Below the pieces are notes generated by a model. That model made no database searches and was not told where the DNA came from. It was given only the letters and a program-made list of their open reading frames with translations. The position numbers and the translations under genes were made by a program. Positions 54,212 through 62,551 of a stretch of 64,000 nt of DNA are shown piece after piece. The stretch's first letter is position 1. Every line of letters starts with the position of its first letter. The stretch covers positions 1-64,000 of the forward strand of contig OMWJ01000003.1 of assembly GCA_900314725.1 (NCBI GenBank). Direction: 5' to 3'. This DNA is from an uncultured Bacteroidales bacterium (GTDB lineage Bacteria; Bacteroidota; Bacteroidia; Bacteroidales; P3).

Positions 54212-54865
54212 ATGACAATAGAGCAGGCAATCAAAGAGAGGCATTCTGTACGTGCTTATTTGGATAGGGCAATAGAGGAAGAGAAACTTCAAATCCTTAG
54301 ACAAGAGATTGAAAAATGCAATACTGAAGGAGGATTGCATTTTCAACTTGTGGAGAATGAGCCTTTGGCTTTTCAGTCTATAACAGCCCATTACGGAAAA
54401 TTTAGAGGAGTAAGGAATTATGTAGCATGTGTTGGTAAGAAAGCAAAAGATTTGTCTGAAAGGGTAGGGTATTATGGAGAAAGACTTGTTCTTCTTATAC
54501 AGACCTTAGGATTGAATAGTTGCTGGGTTGCCTTGACTTTTAAAAAAGTTCAGGATGCTTTCACCGTTGCAGAAGATGAGAAACTTGTTTGTGTTATTTG
54601 TTTTGGTTATGGTGTAACACAAGGCGTAGGACATAAGATAAAAGACTACAAAGATGTCTGCGATGTAAAAAATCCTCCTGATTGGTTTAAGAATGGAGTG
54701 GATGCAGCCTTGCTTGCTCCTACTGCTCTTAACCAACAAAAATTTAAAATCACCTTAAAAGGAGATAAAGCTCAAATCTCAAGACGTGGATTGGGAATAT
54801 ATACAAAAATAGACTTAGGAATAGTAAAATACCACTTTGAAGTAGGAAGTGGCAGAAGAATATAA
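54212..54865 (+). CDS. Nitroreductase family flavoprotein
   Basis: An FMN-dependent NAD(P)H oxidoreductase of the nitroreductase fold; the natural substrate is unknown. The FMN-binding start is [18 protein letters not shown]. Further elements are [40 protein letters not shown] (FMN-binding helix and following Leu-rich strand) and [20 protein letters not shown] (the catalytic-site Pro and Asn-Gln). Length 217 is typical. It lies 8 bp after purD and 14 bp before thyA. Confidence 0.9.
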   Translation: MTIEQAIKERHSVRAYLDRAIEEEKLQILRQEIEKCNTEGGLHFQLVENEPLAFQSITAHYGKFRGVRNYVACVGKKAKDLSERVGYYGERLVLLIQTLGLNSCWVALTFKKVQDAFTVAEDEKLVCVICFGYGVTQGVGHKIKDYKDVCDVKNPPDWFKNGVDAALLAPTALNQQKFKITLKGDKAQISRRGLGIYTKIDLGIVKYHFEVGSGRRI

Positions 54866-54879
54866 TACATATCATATAT

Positions 54880-55674
54880 ATGAAGCAATATTTGGATTTA
54901 TTAGACACGGTTCTAAGGACAGGAACCGACAAAGGAGATAGGACAGGCACAGGAACAAGAAGTATTTTTGGTTATCAGATGAGGTTTAATCTGCAAGATG
55001 GTTTCCCTCTTTTGACAACAAAAAAACTACACACAAGAAGCATAATACATGAGTTACTTTGGTTCTTGAATGGGGATACAAATGTAAAATATCTTCACGA
55101 TAACAAGGTAAGTATATGGGATGAATGGGCGAGAGAAGATGGAAGTCTTGGTCCTATATATGGTTATCAGTGGCGTCATTGGGACAAAAAGGATGGCGGA
55201 TTTGTAGATCAGATATCAGATGTTGTAAATCAGATAAAACACAATCCAAATTCAAGACGTATGATTGTATCTGCGTGGAATGTAGCACAGATAGATGAAA
55301 TGGCTCTTCCTCCTTGTCATTGTCTGTTTCAGTTCTATGTTGCAAATGGAAGACTTTCGCTTCAACTTTATCAAAGAAGTGCAGATATATTTCTTGGAGT
55401 TCCTTTTAATATTGCCTCATATAGTATTTTGCTTGTCATGATGGCACAAGTAACAGGATTGGAATGCGGAGATTTTGTGCATACTTTCGGCGATGCTCAT
55501 CTTTATAACAATCATTTTGAACAGGCTAAGTTGCAACTTACAAGGGAACCTCTACCTTTGCCAACTTTGAAGCTTAATCCTGATGTAAAGGATATATTTT
55601 CTTTCAAATACGAAGACATAGTTATAGAAAACTATCAGTCTCATCCTCATATCAAGGCAGAAGTCAGCGTATAA
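54880..55674 (+). CDS. thyA: Thymidylate synthase
   Basis: ThyA methylates dUMP to dTMP using methylenetetrahydrofolate. Elements are [39 protein letters not shown], the catalytic Cys in [13 protein letters not shown] (near residue 146), and [20 protein letters not shown] (dUMP binding). The length of 264 matches the E. coli enzyme, without large insertions. A partner folA gene is not present downstream, where a repeat cluster follows directly. Confidence 0.98.
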   Translation: MKQYLDLLDTVLRTGTDKGDRTGTGTRSIFGYQMRFNLQDGFPLLTTKKLHTRSIIHELLWFLNGDTNVKYLHDNKVSIWDEWAREDGSLGPIYGYQWRHWDKKDGGFVDQISDVVNQIKHNPNSRRMIVSAWNVAQIDEMALPPCHCLFQFYVANGRLSLQLYQRSADIFLGVPFNIASYSILLVMMAQVTGLECGDFVHTFGDAHLYNNHFEQAKLQLTREPLPLPTLKLNPDVKDIFSFKYEDIVIENYQSHPHIKAEVSV

Positions 55675-55685
55675 GATACAGAATA

Positions 55686-55806
55686 TAGACTTGCTTATAA
55701 AAAAAAGTAAGACTTTTTGAAAAAAGACTTGGTTTTAATTTTTTTAAACCAAGTCTTTTTTTACGAAAACCAACTCTTTTTACTATAAAGACTAAGTCTT
55801 TTTTTA
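55686..55806. repeat. Palindromic word cluster D
   Basis: Contains GTAAGACTTTTT, a perfect 16-bp stem AAAAAAGACTTGGTTT/AAACCAAGTCTTTTTT (55720-55735 with 55746-55761), AAAACCAACTCTTTTT and AAAGACTAAGTCTTTTTTT. It lies between the convergent thyA and outer-membrane barrel genes and could end thyA transcription. Confidence 0.85.
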
Positions 55807-55872
55807 GGGGTATTTTTAGTGTGTAAGAAGTTTTTTTGCTTTCGGGTTTTAAAAGAAAGACAGACAACAAAG

Positions 55873-55911
55873 AAAGCAGGGAAAGTGCTTTGTTTGCGCC
55901 CTCCCTGCTTT
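55873..55911 (-). terminator. Probable terminator of the 56 kb barrel gene
   Basis: A perfect 10-bp stem AAAGCAGGGA/TCCCTGCTTT (55873-55882 with 55902-55911) lies 25 bp past the minus-strand stop. The T-tract is interrupted, so efficiency is uncertain. Confidence 0.6.
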
Positions 55912-55935
55912 GTTTATTAATAACTTTGTCTTCTA

Positions 55936-56589
55936 TTAGAAGAATAGTCTGAAACCAAATCTTAGACCTAAGTTGCCTAAGTTTTCACTCCAGCTACCAC
56001 ATTTGAAAGTAAGGTTGTTGTCTGTATCATCAACTTTATTCAAAGTAGTTTTTGTGTGAGTGTATCCAAATGTTGCAAGATCACAAGCTGCAGTAAGTGC
56101 GAAGTTCTTGCTAACGTTGAATTGGAAGTTCAAAGGTTCAATCATTAGACCCATTTCAGAAAGATCGTATTCATCTTTTGTACCACCAAATACCATAGGA
56201 CTTTCGTCGTTTTCGCTACCAAATCCTATGTAAGCGTAAGCTCTTGGAGTCCAAGTGATGACTTTGTTTAATTTCATGAAGTAGTGTCCTTGTAGAGTTA
56301 CAGTAAACATACTTGTTTTGTCTGTATAATCAGGACCAATATTTACATCACGAGAAGTAGATTCAAATCCTAATCCAAGACCTACTGACCAATTTTTGTC
56401 AAGCATGTAGTTTCCTGAAACGTTAATGCCGAAAGCACTGTTGCCAAGTTTGTCTACACCACCAGCTTCTCCGCTATAAGAGTTGAAGTGGATGTTACCG
56501 TCAAGCCAAATTTGACCTTTTGATTGTGCGAATACACTTGTTGAAGCCAATAACATAAGGCTTGCAAATAAAACTGTTAACTTTTTCAT
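55936..56589 (-). CDS. Outer-membrane beta-barrel protein
   Basis: A small barrel protein of 217 residues. The signal peptide (MKKLTVLFASLMLLASTSVFAQ) is followed by strands with alternating hydrophobic residues (GINVSGNYMLDKNWSVGLGLG, YFMKLNKVITWTPRAYAYIGFG) and ends LGNLGLRFGFRLFF with a terminal Phe. It resembles OmpA-barrel or PorT-like small barrels but no named family is certain. Its leader of about 95 nt can form a pseudoknot. It is convergent with thyA and divergent from the carboxyltransferase gene. Confidence 0.8.
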   Translation of the reverse strand: MKKLTVLFASLMLLASTSVFAQSKGQIWLDGNIHFNSYSGEAGGVDKLGNSAFGINVSGNYMLDKNWSVGLGLGFESTSRDVNIGPDYTDKTSMFTVTLQGHYFMKLNKVITWTPRAYAYIGFGSENDESPMVFGGTKDEYDLSEMGLMIEPLNFQFNVSKNFALTAACDLATFGYTHTKTTLNKVDDTDNNLTFKCGSWSENLGNLGLRFGFRLFF

Positions 56590-56614
56590 TGTTTTTTTTG
56601 TTTTTTAGTTTTAA

Positions 56615-56670
56615 GGTTTCTGTTTTTTTATGGTAAAACGTGGTAGAAACCTCATTTACCCTCGTTTTAC
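56615..56670 (-). promoter_or_regulatory. Possible pseudoknot in the barrel-gene leader
   Basis: In RNA order: GTAAAACG (56670-56663), 11 nt, GGTTTCT (56651-56645), 4 nt, CGTTTTAC (56640-56633), 11 nt, AGAAACC (56621-56615). Both helices (8 and 7 bp) are perfect and interleaved, the H-type pattern. A competing hairpin GGTAAA/TTTACC overlaps the first helix. It lies 26 nt before the start codon. Confidence 0.55.
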
Positions 56671-56684
56671 ACTCTATTTCTTGG

Positions 56685-56692
56685 CAAAAATA
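56685..56692 (-). promoter_or_regulatory. -7 box of the barrel gene
   Basis: TATTTTTG on the minus strand, about 95 bp before the start codon, consistent with the leader holding the pseudoknot. No clear -33 element. Confidence 0.5.
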
Positions 56693-56984
56693 GAATATTT
56701 TTTTAAACTGTTTCCCTTTTTTCTCCAAAAAATGTACCAAAACTGTTTTTTTTAGTATCACAACAGTAAAAAAAAGTGTTTTTTAGGACTCTCTTTTATC
56801 ACCGAAGACAAAAAAGTAGAAAAATGTATTTTTTTATTTGTTCAAAATTTAGATATAATCTGCTGAAAGTGTTTTTTGTGTTCAAAAAGGGAGTAGTTTT
56901 TTGACTAAAAAAGTACTGATATTGGAAAAAAAGATTAATTTTGCATTCTTAATTGTTTAAAACGTGGACTAAAATTTTTGGAAA
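56693..56984. other. Rest of the divergent gap before the carboxyltransferase
   Basis: With the barrel-gene leader this forms a 395-bp gap (56590-56984). It is AT-rich with many T-tracts. The only element I can support is TAATTTTG at 56936-56943, a probable -7 box for the carboxyltransferase gene. No open reading frame with coding character is present. Confidence 0.55.
56936..56943 (+). promoter_or_regulatory. -7 box of the carboxyltransferase operon
   Basis: TAATTTTG, 41 bp before the start codon at 56985; no clear -33 at the usual distance. Confidence 0.5.
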
Positions 56985-58532
56985 ATGTCAATAAACAGTA
57001 AAACACAAGACTTAAAAAAGAGGATGCAGGTTGCACTTCAGGGAGGTGGAGAAAAAGCCATTGAGAAGCAGAAGGCAACAGGTAAAATGACAGCAAGAGA
57101 AAGAATACTTTGGCTATTAGATGAAGGTTCTTTCCATGAATATGACCTCTTTGTTCAGCATTCAGGCAAAGATTTTGATATGGATAAGAAGATACTTCCA
57201 GGCGATGGCGTAGTTACAGGAACAGGAACCATTAGTGGCTATCCTGTATGTATCTATGCACAAGACTTTACCGTCGCTGGTGGATCTTTAGGTTATATGC
57301 ATGCACAGAAAATCTGCAAGATAATGGATCATGCTATGAAGTTAAAAACACCAATCATAGGTATAAATGATTCAGGCGGTGCGAGAATACAGGAAGGTGT
57401 AAATGCTTTGGCCGGTTACGGTGATATATTCTATCGTAACACAATGGCCTCAGGTGTTATTCCGCAGATTTCCGTTATTCTTGGACCTTGTGCAGGCGGT
57501 GCAGTTTATTCTCCTGCTTTGACAGACTTTGTTTTTGTGGTAGATAAAATAAGTAATATGTTTATCACAGGACCTAATGTAATTAAAACAGTACTTGGAG
57601 AAGAAATATCAAAAGAAGACCTTGGAGGAGCAAGAGTTCATGCAGAGATTTCAGGTAATGCACATTTTTATGCAGAAAGTGAGCAAGAATGCTTTGAACA
57701 AATAAAATCATTATTTACTTATATTCCTTGGAATAATGGAAAGAAAGCAGAACCTTTTGCTACACGTAAGCCTGATACTAAGAACTATAAGATGACTTCA
57801 ATCTTTCCTTCTGACCCTGCTCAACCATACGATGTAAGACATATAATTAAAGCAATGGCAGATGGCTCAGAATTCTTGGAAGTTCAGCAGTTGTTTGCTC
57901 CAAATATCGTTATAGGTTTTGCAAGAATGAATGGAGAGACTGTAGGTTTTGTTGCTAATCAACCAGGAGCAATGGCTGGAGTTTTAGATTGTAATGCTTC
58001 AGATAAGGCTGCAAGATTTATTCGTTTCTGTGATGCTTTCAATATTCCATTAGTAACATTAGAAGATTTACCTGGTTATCTTCCTGGAGTAGATCAAGAA
58101 CATGCTGGTGTTATTCGTCATGGAGCAAAGGTTCTTTATGCTTATTCAGAAGCAACAGTTCCAAAGATTACTGTTATACTTAGAAAAGCATACGGAGGAG
58201 GATATATTGCTATGTGTTCTTCTCACCTTAAGGCAGATTTTGTTTTTGCTTGGCCAACAGCAGAAATAGCTGTTATGGGACCTGAAGGAGCAGCTAATAT
58301 TGTTTTTGCTAAGGAAATAAAAGAATCAGAAAACCCTGCAAAGACTCGTAAAGAAAAGATAGATGAATATAGAAAGAAGTTCGCTAATCCATACGTTGCC
58401 GCTTCATACGGATATGTTGATGCAGTTATTCAACCAAATGAAACTCGTCAATATGTACTTCATGCTTTAGAAGTTTCAAGATATAAACAAGTAGAAAATC
58501 CTAAAAAGAAACATGGATTACCTCCATTCTAA
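56985..58532 (+). CDS. mmdA: Acyl-CoA carboxyltransferase (mmdA-type) subunit
   Basis: The carboxyltransferase subunit of a biotin-dependent enzyme, either methylmalonyl-CoA decarboxylase or propionyl/acetyl-CoA carboxylase. It is 515 residues long. Acyl-CoA-binding and oxyanion elements are TPIIGINDSGGARIQEGVNAL and GPCAGGAVYSPALTDFVF in the N-terminal half, and the C-terminal half has LPGYLPGVDQEHAGVIRHGAK and RKAYGGGYIAMCS with WPTAEIAVMGPEGA. A biotin-carrier gene follows 55 bp downstream. Neither a biotin carboxylase gene nor the oadB-type membrane subunit is next to it, so the full complex cannot be named from this window. Confidence 0.88.
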   Translation: MSINSKTQDLKKRMQVALQGGGEKAIEKQKATGKMTARERILWLLDEGSFHEYDLFVQHSGKDFDMDKKILPGDGVVTGTGTISGYPVCIYAQDFTVAGGSLGYMHAQKICKIMDHAMKLKTPIIGINDSGGARIQEGVNALAGYGDIFYRNTMASGVIPQISVILGPCAGGAVYSPALTDFVFVVDKISNMFITGPNVIKTVLGEEISKEDLGGARVHAEISGNAHFYAESEQECFEQIKSLFTYIPWNNGKKAEPFATRKPDTKNYKMTSIFPSDPAQPYDVRHIIKAMADGSEFLEVQQLFAPNIVIGFARMNGETVGFVANQPGAMAGVLDCNASDKAARFIRFCDAFNIPLVTLEDLPGYLPGVDQEHAGVIRHGAKVLYAYSEATVPKITVILRKAYGGGYIAMCSSHLKADFVFAWPTAEIAVMGPEGAANIVFAKEIKESENPAKTRKEKIDEYRKKFANPYVAASYGYVDAVIQPNETRQYVLHALEVSRYKQVENPKKKHGLPPF

Positions 58533-58587
58533 TGTTTAGGTATTCTAATCAAGTTATTAACGAAACAAAAATAAAGGAGAAAATATA

Positions 58588-58866
58588 ATGGCTGAAAATC
58601 AAAGAAAACATTATAGACAATTATATATAGAAGTTGAACCAGGTGAAGTTTTTGCTTTCATACCAGGAACAATAGTAGATATTTTTGTCAAAGAAGGAGA
58701 AAAGGTAACAAAAGGACAACCTCTTTGCACTCTTCATGCAATGAAGATGGATAATAAAATATGTTCTAATATAGATGGTGTTGTTGAAAAAATCAACATA
58801 GAACCAAATCAAAACGTAACTAAGAATGATGTTTTGATTAATATTAGGAAAGAAGAAGAGGAATAA
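58588..58866 (+). CDS. Biotin carboxyl carrier protein
   Basis: A 92-residue biotinyl-domain protein that carries carboxybiotin to the upstream carboxyltransferase. The biotinylated lysine lies in CTLHAMKMDNKICS (AMKM motif, Lys near residue 53). It is preceded by FAFIPGTIVDIFVKEGEKVTKGQ and followed by GVVEKINIEPNQNVTKNDVL, the usual two-strand repeat around the lysine. It lacks the Pro/Ala-rich linker of longer carriers. The 55-bp gap after the carboxyltransferase gene suggests co-transcription. Confidence 0.93.
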   Translation: MAENQRKHYRQLYIEVEPGEVFAFIPGTIVDIFVKEGEKVTKGQPLCTLHAMKMDNKICSNIDGVVEKINIEPNQNVTKNDVLINIRKEEEE

Positions 58867-58889
58867 TTATTCTTACTGATAAATTAAGT

Positions 58890-58926
58890 AGAGGTTTTGC
58901 TAAGTTTAAGGCATAACCTCTTTTTT
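58890..58926. terminator. Terminator between the carrier and aroF-type genes
   Basis: Stem AGAGGTT/AACCTCT (58890-58896 with 58915-58921), extended by TTGC/GCAT-type pairs, followed by six Ts on the plus strand. The stop codon of the minus-strand gene (58906-58908) lies in its loop, so both genes share the element. Confidence 0.8.
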
Positions 58927-59973
58927 GTTTACTATGTTTTCTTGTGTTTTTATGGACTCTTGATGTATTATATTGTAGATTTCTTCTATGAAGTCTTCAT
59001 TAAGCCCTTGCTTTTTGCTTATTGAAATGATAGAGTCCATTACTTCCTGCCAACGATTAGGTTGAAAGACAGTCATATTCTTTGCTATCTTTATTTCTGC
59101 TATCTGTTTGCTAAGATTCATTCTTTCAGATAAAAGATTGCAGATATTCTTATCTATATCATTAATCTCTTGTCTGTATGCTTCAAGTTCGTTACTATTT
59201 ACTTCTTTGTTGTTAGGGAAATTAATAGAACTCAGGAATTCTTTTAAATCTTTGCTGAATAGTTGCTGATTATTATCAGTCTTTGCTTGAAGAGGATTGT
59301 TATGTGTTTCTATCATTAAACCAGCGAAACCTATGCTTGCAGCAGAAAGAGCAATCTCTTTTACATATTCTCTTTTACCTGCAATATGGCTTGGATCACA
59401 AATTATTTTTATATCTCTTCTTAATCGTTGTAGTTCTATAGGAATTCTCCATAGAGGAGTTTGTCTATATGAAGAATTATTTTCTAAAGCAAAACCTCTA
59501 TGAACAGCAACAATATCTTTTATACCTGCTTTTTCTATTCTTTCAATGGCTCCAAGCCAAAGATGAATATCTGGAGTTGTTGGATTTTTTATTAATACAG
59601 AAAGATTATCAACACCTTTTAAACTTTCAGCTATTTCTTGAACAGAAAAAGGATTAGAACATGTTCTTGCACCAATCCATACTGCATTAATACCTGCTTT
59701 TAAGCATTCTTCAACATGAAAAGGTTTTGCAACTTCTGTGCATACCTTTAAAGAAAGTGTTTGTTGGACTTCTTTTAACCATTGTAAACCAACTTCACCA
59801 ATACCTTCAAAACTATTGGGACGAGTTCTTGGTTTCCAAATTCCTGCTCTAAACCATGTTACTCCAGCCTCTTTAACGTCTTTTGCAGTTTGTAAAACTT
59901 GTTGATGGCTTTCTGCACTGCAAGGACCACAAATTAATATAGGCTTAGTTGAGGCAGATAGATATTCTTTCAT
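58906..59973 (-). CDS. DAHP synthase / chorismate mutase bifunctional enzyme
   Basis: It catalyses the first step of aromatic amino acid synthesis (phosphoenolpyruvate plus erythrose 4-phosphate) and, with its C-terminal domain, chorismate to prephenate. The DAHP synthase part (about residues 1-255) has PILICGPCSAESHQQV, GIWKPRTRPNSFEGIG and IICDPSHIAGKREYV. The AroQ-type chorismate mutase part (about 265-345) has YRQEINDIDKNICNLLSERMNLSKQIAEIK. The order (synthase first, mutase last) is the one seen in many Bacteroidota. Its start overlaps the small gene upstream by 29 bp. No other aro gene is nearby. Confidence 0.94.
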   Translation of the reverse strand: MKEYLSASTKPILICGPCSAESHQQVLQTAKDVKEAGVTWFRAGIWKPRTRPNSFEGIGEVGLQWLKEVQQTLSLKVCTEVAKPFHVEECLKAGINAVWIGARTCSNPFSVQEIAESLKGVDNLSVLIKNPTTPDIHLWLGAIERIEKAGIKDIVAVHRGFALENNSSYRQTPLWRIPIELQRLRRDIKIICDPSHIAGKREYVKEIALSAASIGFAGLMIETHNNPLQAKTDNNQQLFSKDLKEFLSSINFPNNKEVNSNELEAYRQEINDIDKNICNLLSERMNLSKQIAEIKIAKNMTVFQPNRWQEVMDSIISISKKQGLNEDFIEEIYNIIHQESIKTQENIVNKKEVMP

Positions 59974-60115
59974 TTAATGTTTTACTAAAGAAATCTACAA
60001 TCATGGAATAGTCAATAATTGCATCCAAAACATCCTTACTTGGAGTTTCAATTCCCAAAGAAGCAACTTCTAAATCTTTTTCCCATTCATTAAAAAAATT
60101 GTAGTTCTGTTCCAT
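59945..60115 (-). CDS. Small conserved-looking acidic protein
   Basis: A 56-residue frame from the ATG at 60115 (MEQNYNFFNEWEKDLEVASL). It then holds GIETPSKDVLDAIIDYSMIVDFF, a helical acidic stretch of a kind often seen in short Bacteroidota proteins. It overlaps the DAHP synthase gene by 29 bp, suggesting coupling. A longer frame would add 21 Asn-rich residues. No function is recognised, and the gene call rests on its amino-acid makeup and position. Confidence 0.5.
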   Translation of the reverse strand: MEQNYNFFNEWEKDLEVASLGIETPSKDVLDAIIDYSMIVDFFSKTLNERISICLN

Positions 60116-60187
60116 ATTATTGTTATTTTCCCTTAAATATTTCCTATAAAACGCAAGTAAGTTATTTTTATTATACAAAAGAATAAA

Positions 60188-60214
60188 AAAAACTGCCCGA
60201 AGTCTTCGAGCAGT
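60188..60214 (-). terminator. Terminator of the sigma factor gene
   Basis: On the minus strand ACTGCTCGAAG pairs with CTTCGGGCAGT (60192-60214), followed by eight or more Ts from 60191 down. It lies about 33 bp past the stop and just before the small gene. Confidence 0.85.
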
Positions 60215-60246
60215 CTCTTTTTTGTTTTATTAAAAGTATTTATTTC

Positions 60247-60840
60247 TTAACTCATAGATAAAGACATTGACTTTTCTTCAGCCATACGTCTAATGTTTAT
60301 CAGAGCATATCGCATTCTTCCTAAAGCAGTGTTAATGCTGACACCTGTTCTTTCTGCGATTTCTTTAAAAGACATATTCGCATAATGCCGCATAATAAGT
60401 ACTCTGCGTTGTTCTTTAGGTAATTGTTTTACAAGATAACGAATGTCTTTGTATATTTGAGCTTTAATCATTTTATCTTGCATATTGAATTCAGAAGTGT
60501 TTAGAGTGTCAAAAACACTATATTCATTGGAATCATAAACCATTCTAAATTTTTGTCCCTTACGAGCATAATCAATAACAAGATTATGAGCTATACGCAT
60601 AACCCATTGAATAAATTTACCCTCATCATGATATGAGCCAGAACGTAGAGTATTGACAACTTTAACAAAAGTATCCTGAAAAATATCATCTGCAACAGTA
60701 GTATCTTTTACCATTGACAGAATGTAATTAAAAACTTTTTGTTGGTGTCTTTCCAATAATACTTGGAAAACTTTTTGCTCTCCACCTTGATATGCTAATA
60801 CTAACTCTTGGTCAGTCCTATTATCTTTATATTGCATCAT
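60247..60840 (-). CDS. ECF-like RNA polymerase sigma factor
   Basis: A 197-residue sigma-70 family factor with regions 2 and 4 only, as in ECF sigmas. Region 2 has VFNYILSMVKDTTVADDIFQDTFVKVV and WVMRIAHNLVIDYARK. Region 4 has LPKEQRRVLIMRHYANMSFKEIAERTGVSINTALGRMRYA with the usual recognition helix. No anti-sigma gene is adjacent, unlike many ECF systems. It has a good promoter of the housekeeping type (60938-60967) and its own terminator, so it is transcribed alone. Its regulon is unknown. Confidence 0.92.
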   Translation of the reverse strand: MMQYKDNRTDQELVLAYQGGEQKVFQVLLERHQQKVFNYILSMVKDTTVADDIFQDTFVKVVNTLRSGSYHDEGKFIQWVMRIAHNLVIDYARKGQKFRMVYDSNEYSVFDTLNTSEFNMQDKMIKAQIYKDIRYLVKQLPKEQRRVLIMRHYANMSFKEIAERTGVSINTALGRMRYALINIRRMAEEKSMSLSMS

Positions 60841-60937
60841 AAGAATATATTTCTATATACGTAATTCAAAAATCTTAAAAAAAGATAATATTCTTATGTC
60901 ATTTATTCTTTCTTTAGTTAAACATCTATTTCAGTGG

Positions 60938-60967
60938 CAAAAATACAATTTTTTTTACAATAAACAA
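60938..60967 (-). promoter_or_regulatory. Promoter of the sigma factor gene
   Basis: On the minus strand TTG (60967-60965), 19 nt, then TATTTTTG (60945-60938), about 97 bp before the start codon. Confidence 0.65.
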
Positions 60968-61069
60968 CAAATTTTGTTTAAAAAATGTATTTTTTTTCTT
61001 ATTGTGCAACAAAAATTGTGCCGTAATGAGCAAAATTTTGGCATTTTAATGTAATAAATACAACATCTT

Positions 61070-61086
61070 TTGCGTTATCTACGCAA
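61070..61086. promoter_or_regulatory. Inverted repeat TTGCGT-N5-ACGCAA before htrA
   Basis: Perfect 6-bp arms separated by TATCT, 25 bp before the htrA start. This could be an operator or a small leader hairpin. No consensus -7 box is present nearby, which could mean an alternative sigma factor is used. Confidence 0.4.
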
Positions 61087-61111
61087 TAAAAAAATAGAAA
61101 GGTAAAACAAG

Positions 61112-62467
61112 ATGAAAAAGATTAGTCTTTTATTATTAGGTATTTGTTTTGCAGTGGGAGTTTATGCTCAAGATTTTACCACTGCAGCAAAAAAAAGCCT
61201 TCATTCTGTTGTTTATATTCAGTGTTTGGCTCATCAACAATCTTCTTATTATGACGATTTTTTTGATAATGACTTTTTTAACAACTTCTTTGGTTACAAT
61301 CCTTTTCAACCAAGACAACGAACTTATAGAACTTCTGGTTCTGGAGTTATAATATCTACAGATGGTTACATAGTAACAAATAATCACGTTGTTGCAGATG
61401 CTGATAGTATTACTATAACACTTAACGACAAAAGAGAATTTGTTGCAAAAGTAATTGGAACAGATCCATCTACAGATTTAGCGGTGGTGAAAATAGAAAC
61501 AAATGACCTTACTCCTTTAGAATATGGTAATAGTGATAATGTAGAAGTGGGTCAATGGGTTTTAGCTGTTGGTAATCCTTTTAATCTTACAAGTACGGTA
61601 ACTGCAGGTATTGTTTCAGCAAAAGCAAGAAATCTTAATATCCTTAGTGATAGAAATAACAGAAATACTCTTACATCTTTTATTCAAACAGATGCCGCTA
61701 TGAATCCTGGAAATTCTGGTGGAGCTTTAGTAAATACGGAGGGAGAACTAATAGGAATAAATGCCGCTATAGCTTCCTCAACAGGTTCATATACAGGATA
61801 TTCTTTTGCTATTCCAGTCAATATTGCAAAGAAAGTAATAAAAGACCTTATTCAATATGGAACAACGCAAAGGGCTTCAGCAGGTATAGTCGTGCAAGAA
61901 GTAGATTCAAGACTTATGCTTGAAAAGAATCTTAAAGATATGCGAGGTGTTTATGTAACACAAGTAATTAAAAACTCATCAGCAGACAAAGCAGGTGTAA
62001 AAGAAGGAGATGTTATCTATAAAATCAATAGTAAGGAGGTAAATACTAACGCAGAAGTAAATGAAGTTATGTTGCAGATGTCTCCTGGCGATGTTGCACA
62101 TTATGAAATCCTAAGAAAGAATGAGATTTTGCGAAAAGACCTAACTCTTTTGAATGAAAGTAATACAATGGAAATAGTTAAGGACAACGCAGAAACAGTA
62201 GAAGCAATAGGATGTACTTTCAGAGAAATAAATAATGATGAAAAGGCTTCTTATTCCATTGCCAAAGGTTTGGTGATTACAAAAATATCTAAAGGTAGAT
62301 TGGCTTCTGTTGGTATAAGAGCAGGATTTATTATCACAGCAATTGATGGTAAGGTTAATCTTTCTTTAAATGATGCTAAAAATCTTGCAAATAAGAAAGG
62401 TCAAACTCAAATAGAAGGTTTCTATCCTAATGACAATAGAACATATTCTTTCATATTAGTTTTATAA
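61112..62467 (+). CDS. degP: HtrA/DegP-family periplasmic serine protease
   Basis: A periplasmic protease and chaperone for misfolded envelope proteins. A signal peptide (MKKISLLLLGICFAVGVYAQ) is followed by an Asp/Asn/Phe-rich loop. The trypsin-like domain has the triad in TNNHVVADAD (His near 92), STDLAVVKIE (Asp near 122) and MNPGNSGGALVN (Ser near 203). PDZ1 (about residues 250-345) has GVYVTQVIKNSSADKAGVKEGDVIYKI, and PDZ2 (about 360-450) has GLVITKISKGRLASVGIRAGFIITAI. Length 451 and two PDZ domains fit DegP/DegQ. The divergent neighbour is a sigma factor, and a regulatory link is possible but unshown. Confidence 0.95.
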   Translation: MKKISLLLLGICFAVGVYAQDFTTAAKKSLHSVVYIQCLAHQQSSYYDDFFDNDFFNNFFGYNPFQPRQRTYRTSGSGVIISTDGYIVTNNHVVADADSITITLNDKREFVAKVIGTDPSTDLAVVKIETNDLTPLEYGNSDNVEVGQWVLAVGNPFNLTSTVTAGIVSAKARNLNILSDRNNRNTLTSFIQTDAAMNPGNSGGALVNTEGELIGINAAIASSTGSYTGYSFAIPVNIAKKVIKDLIQYGTTQRASAGIVVQEVDSRLMLEKNLKDMRGVYVTQVIKNSSADKAGVKEGDVIYKINSKEVNTNAEVNEVMLQMSPGDVAHYEILRKNEILRKDLTLLNESNTMEIVKDNAETVEAIGCTFREINNDEKASYSIAKGLVITKISKGRLASVGIRAGFIITAIDGKVNLSLNDAKNLANKKGQTQIEGFYPNDNRTYSFILVL

Positions 62468-62471
62468 TTTG

Positions 62472-62487
62472 CTATGCTTTGGCATAG
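62472..62487 (+). terminator. Small hairpin after htrA
   Basis: CTATGC/GCATAG with a 4-nt loop directly after the stop codon, followed by AAAAAAA rather than Ts. It may precede the real terminator at 62498. Confidence 0.4.
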
Positions 62488-62497
62488 ACTAAAAAAA

Positions 62498-62534
62498 GCG
62501 GGAATATTCATATAGAATATTCCCGCTTTTTTTT
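62498..62534. terminator. Bidirectional terminator of htrA and the 62.6 kb gene
   Basis: Perfect 12-bp stem GCGGGAATATTC/GAATATTCCCGC (62498-62509 with 62515-62526) flanked by A- and T-tracts, between convergent genes. Confidence 0.95.
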
Positions 62535-62551
62535 TATTTGGATGTATTTTC

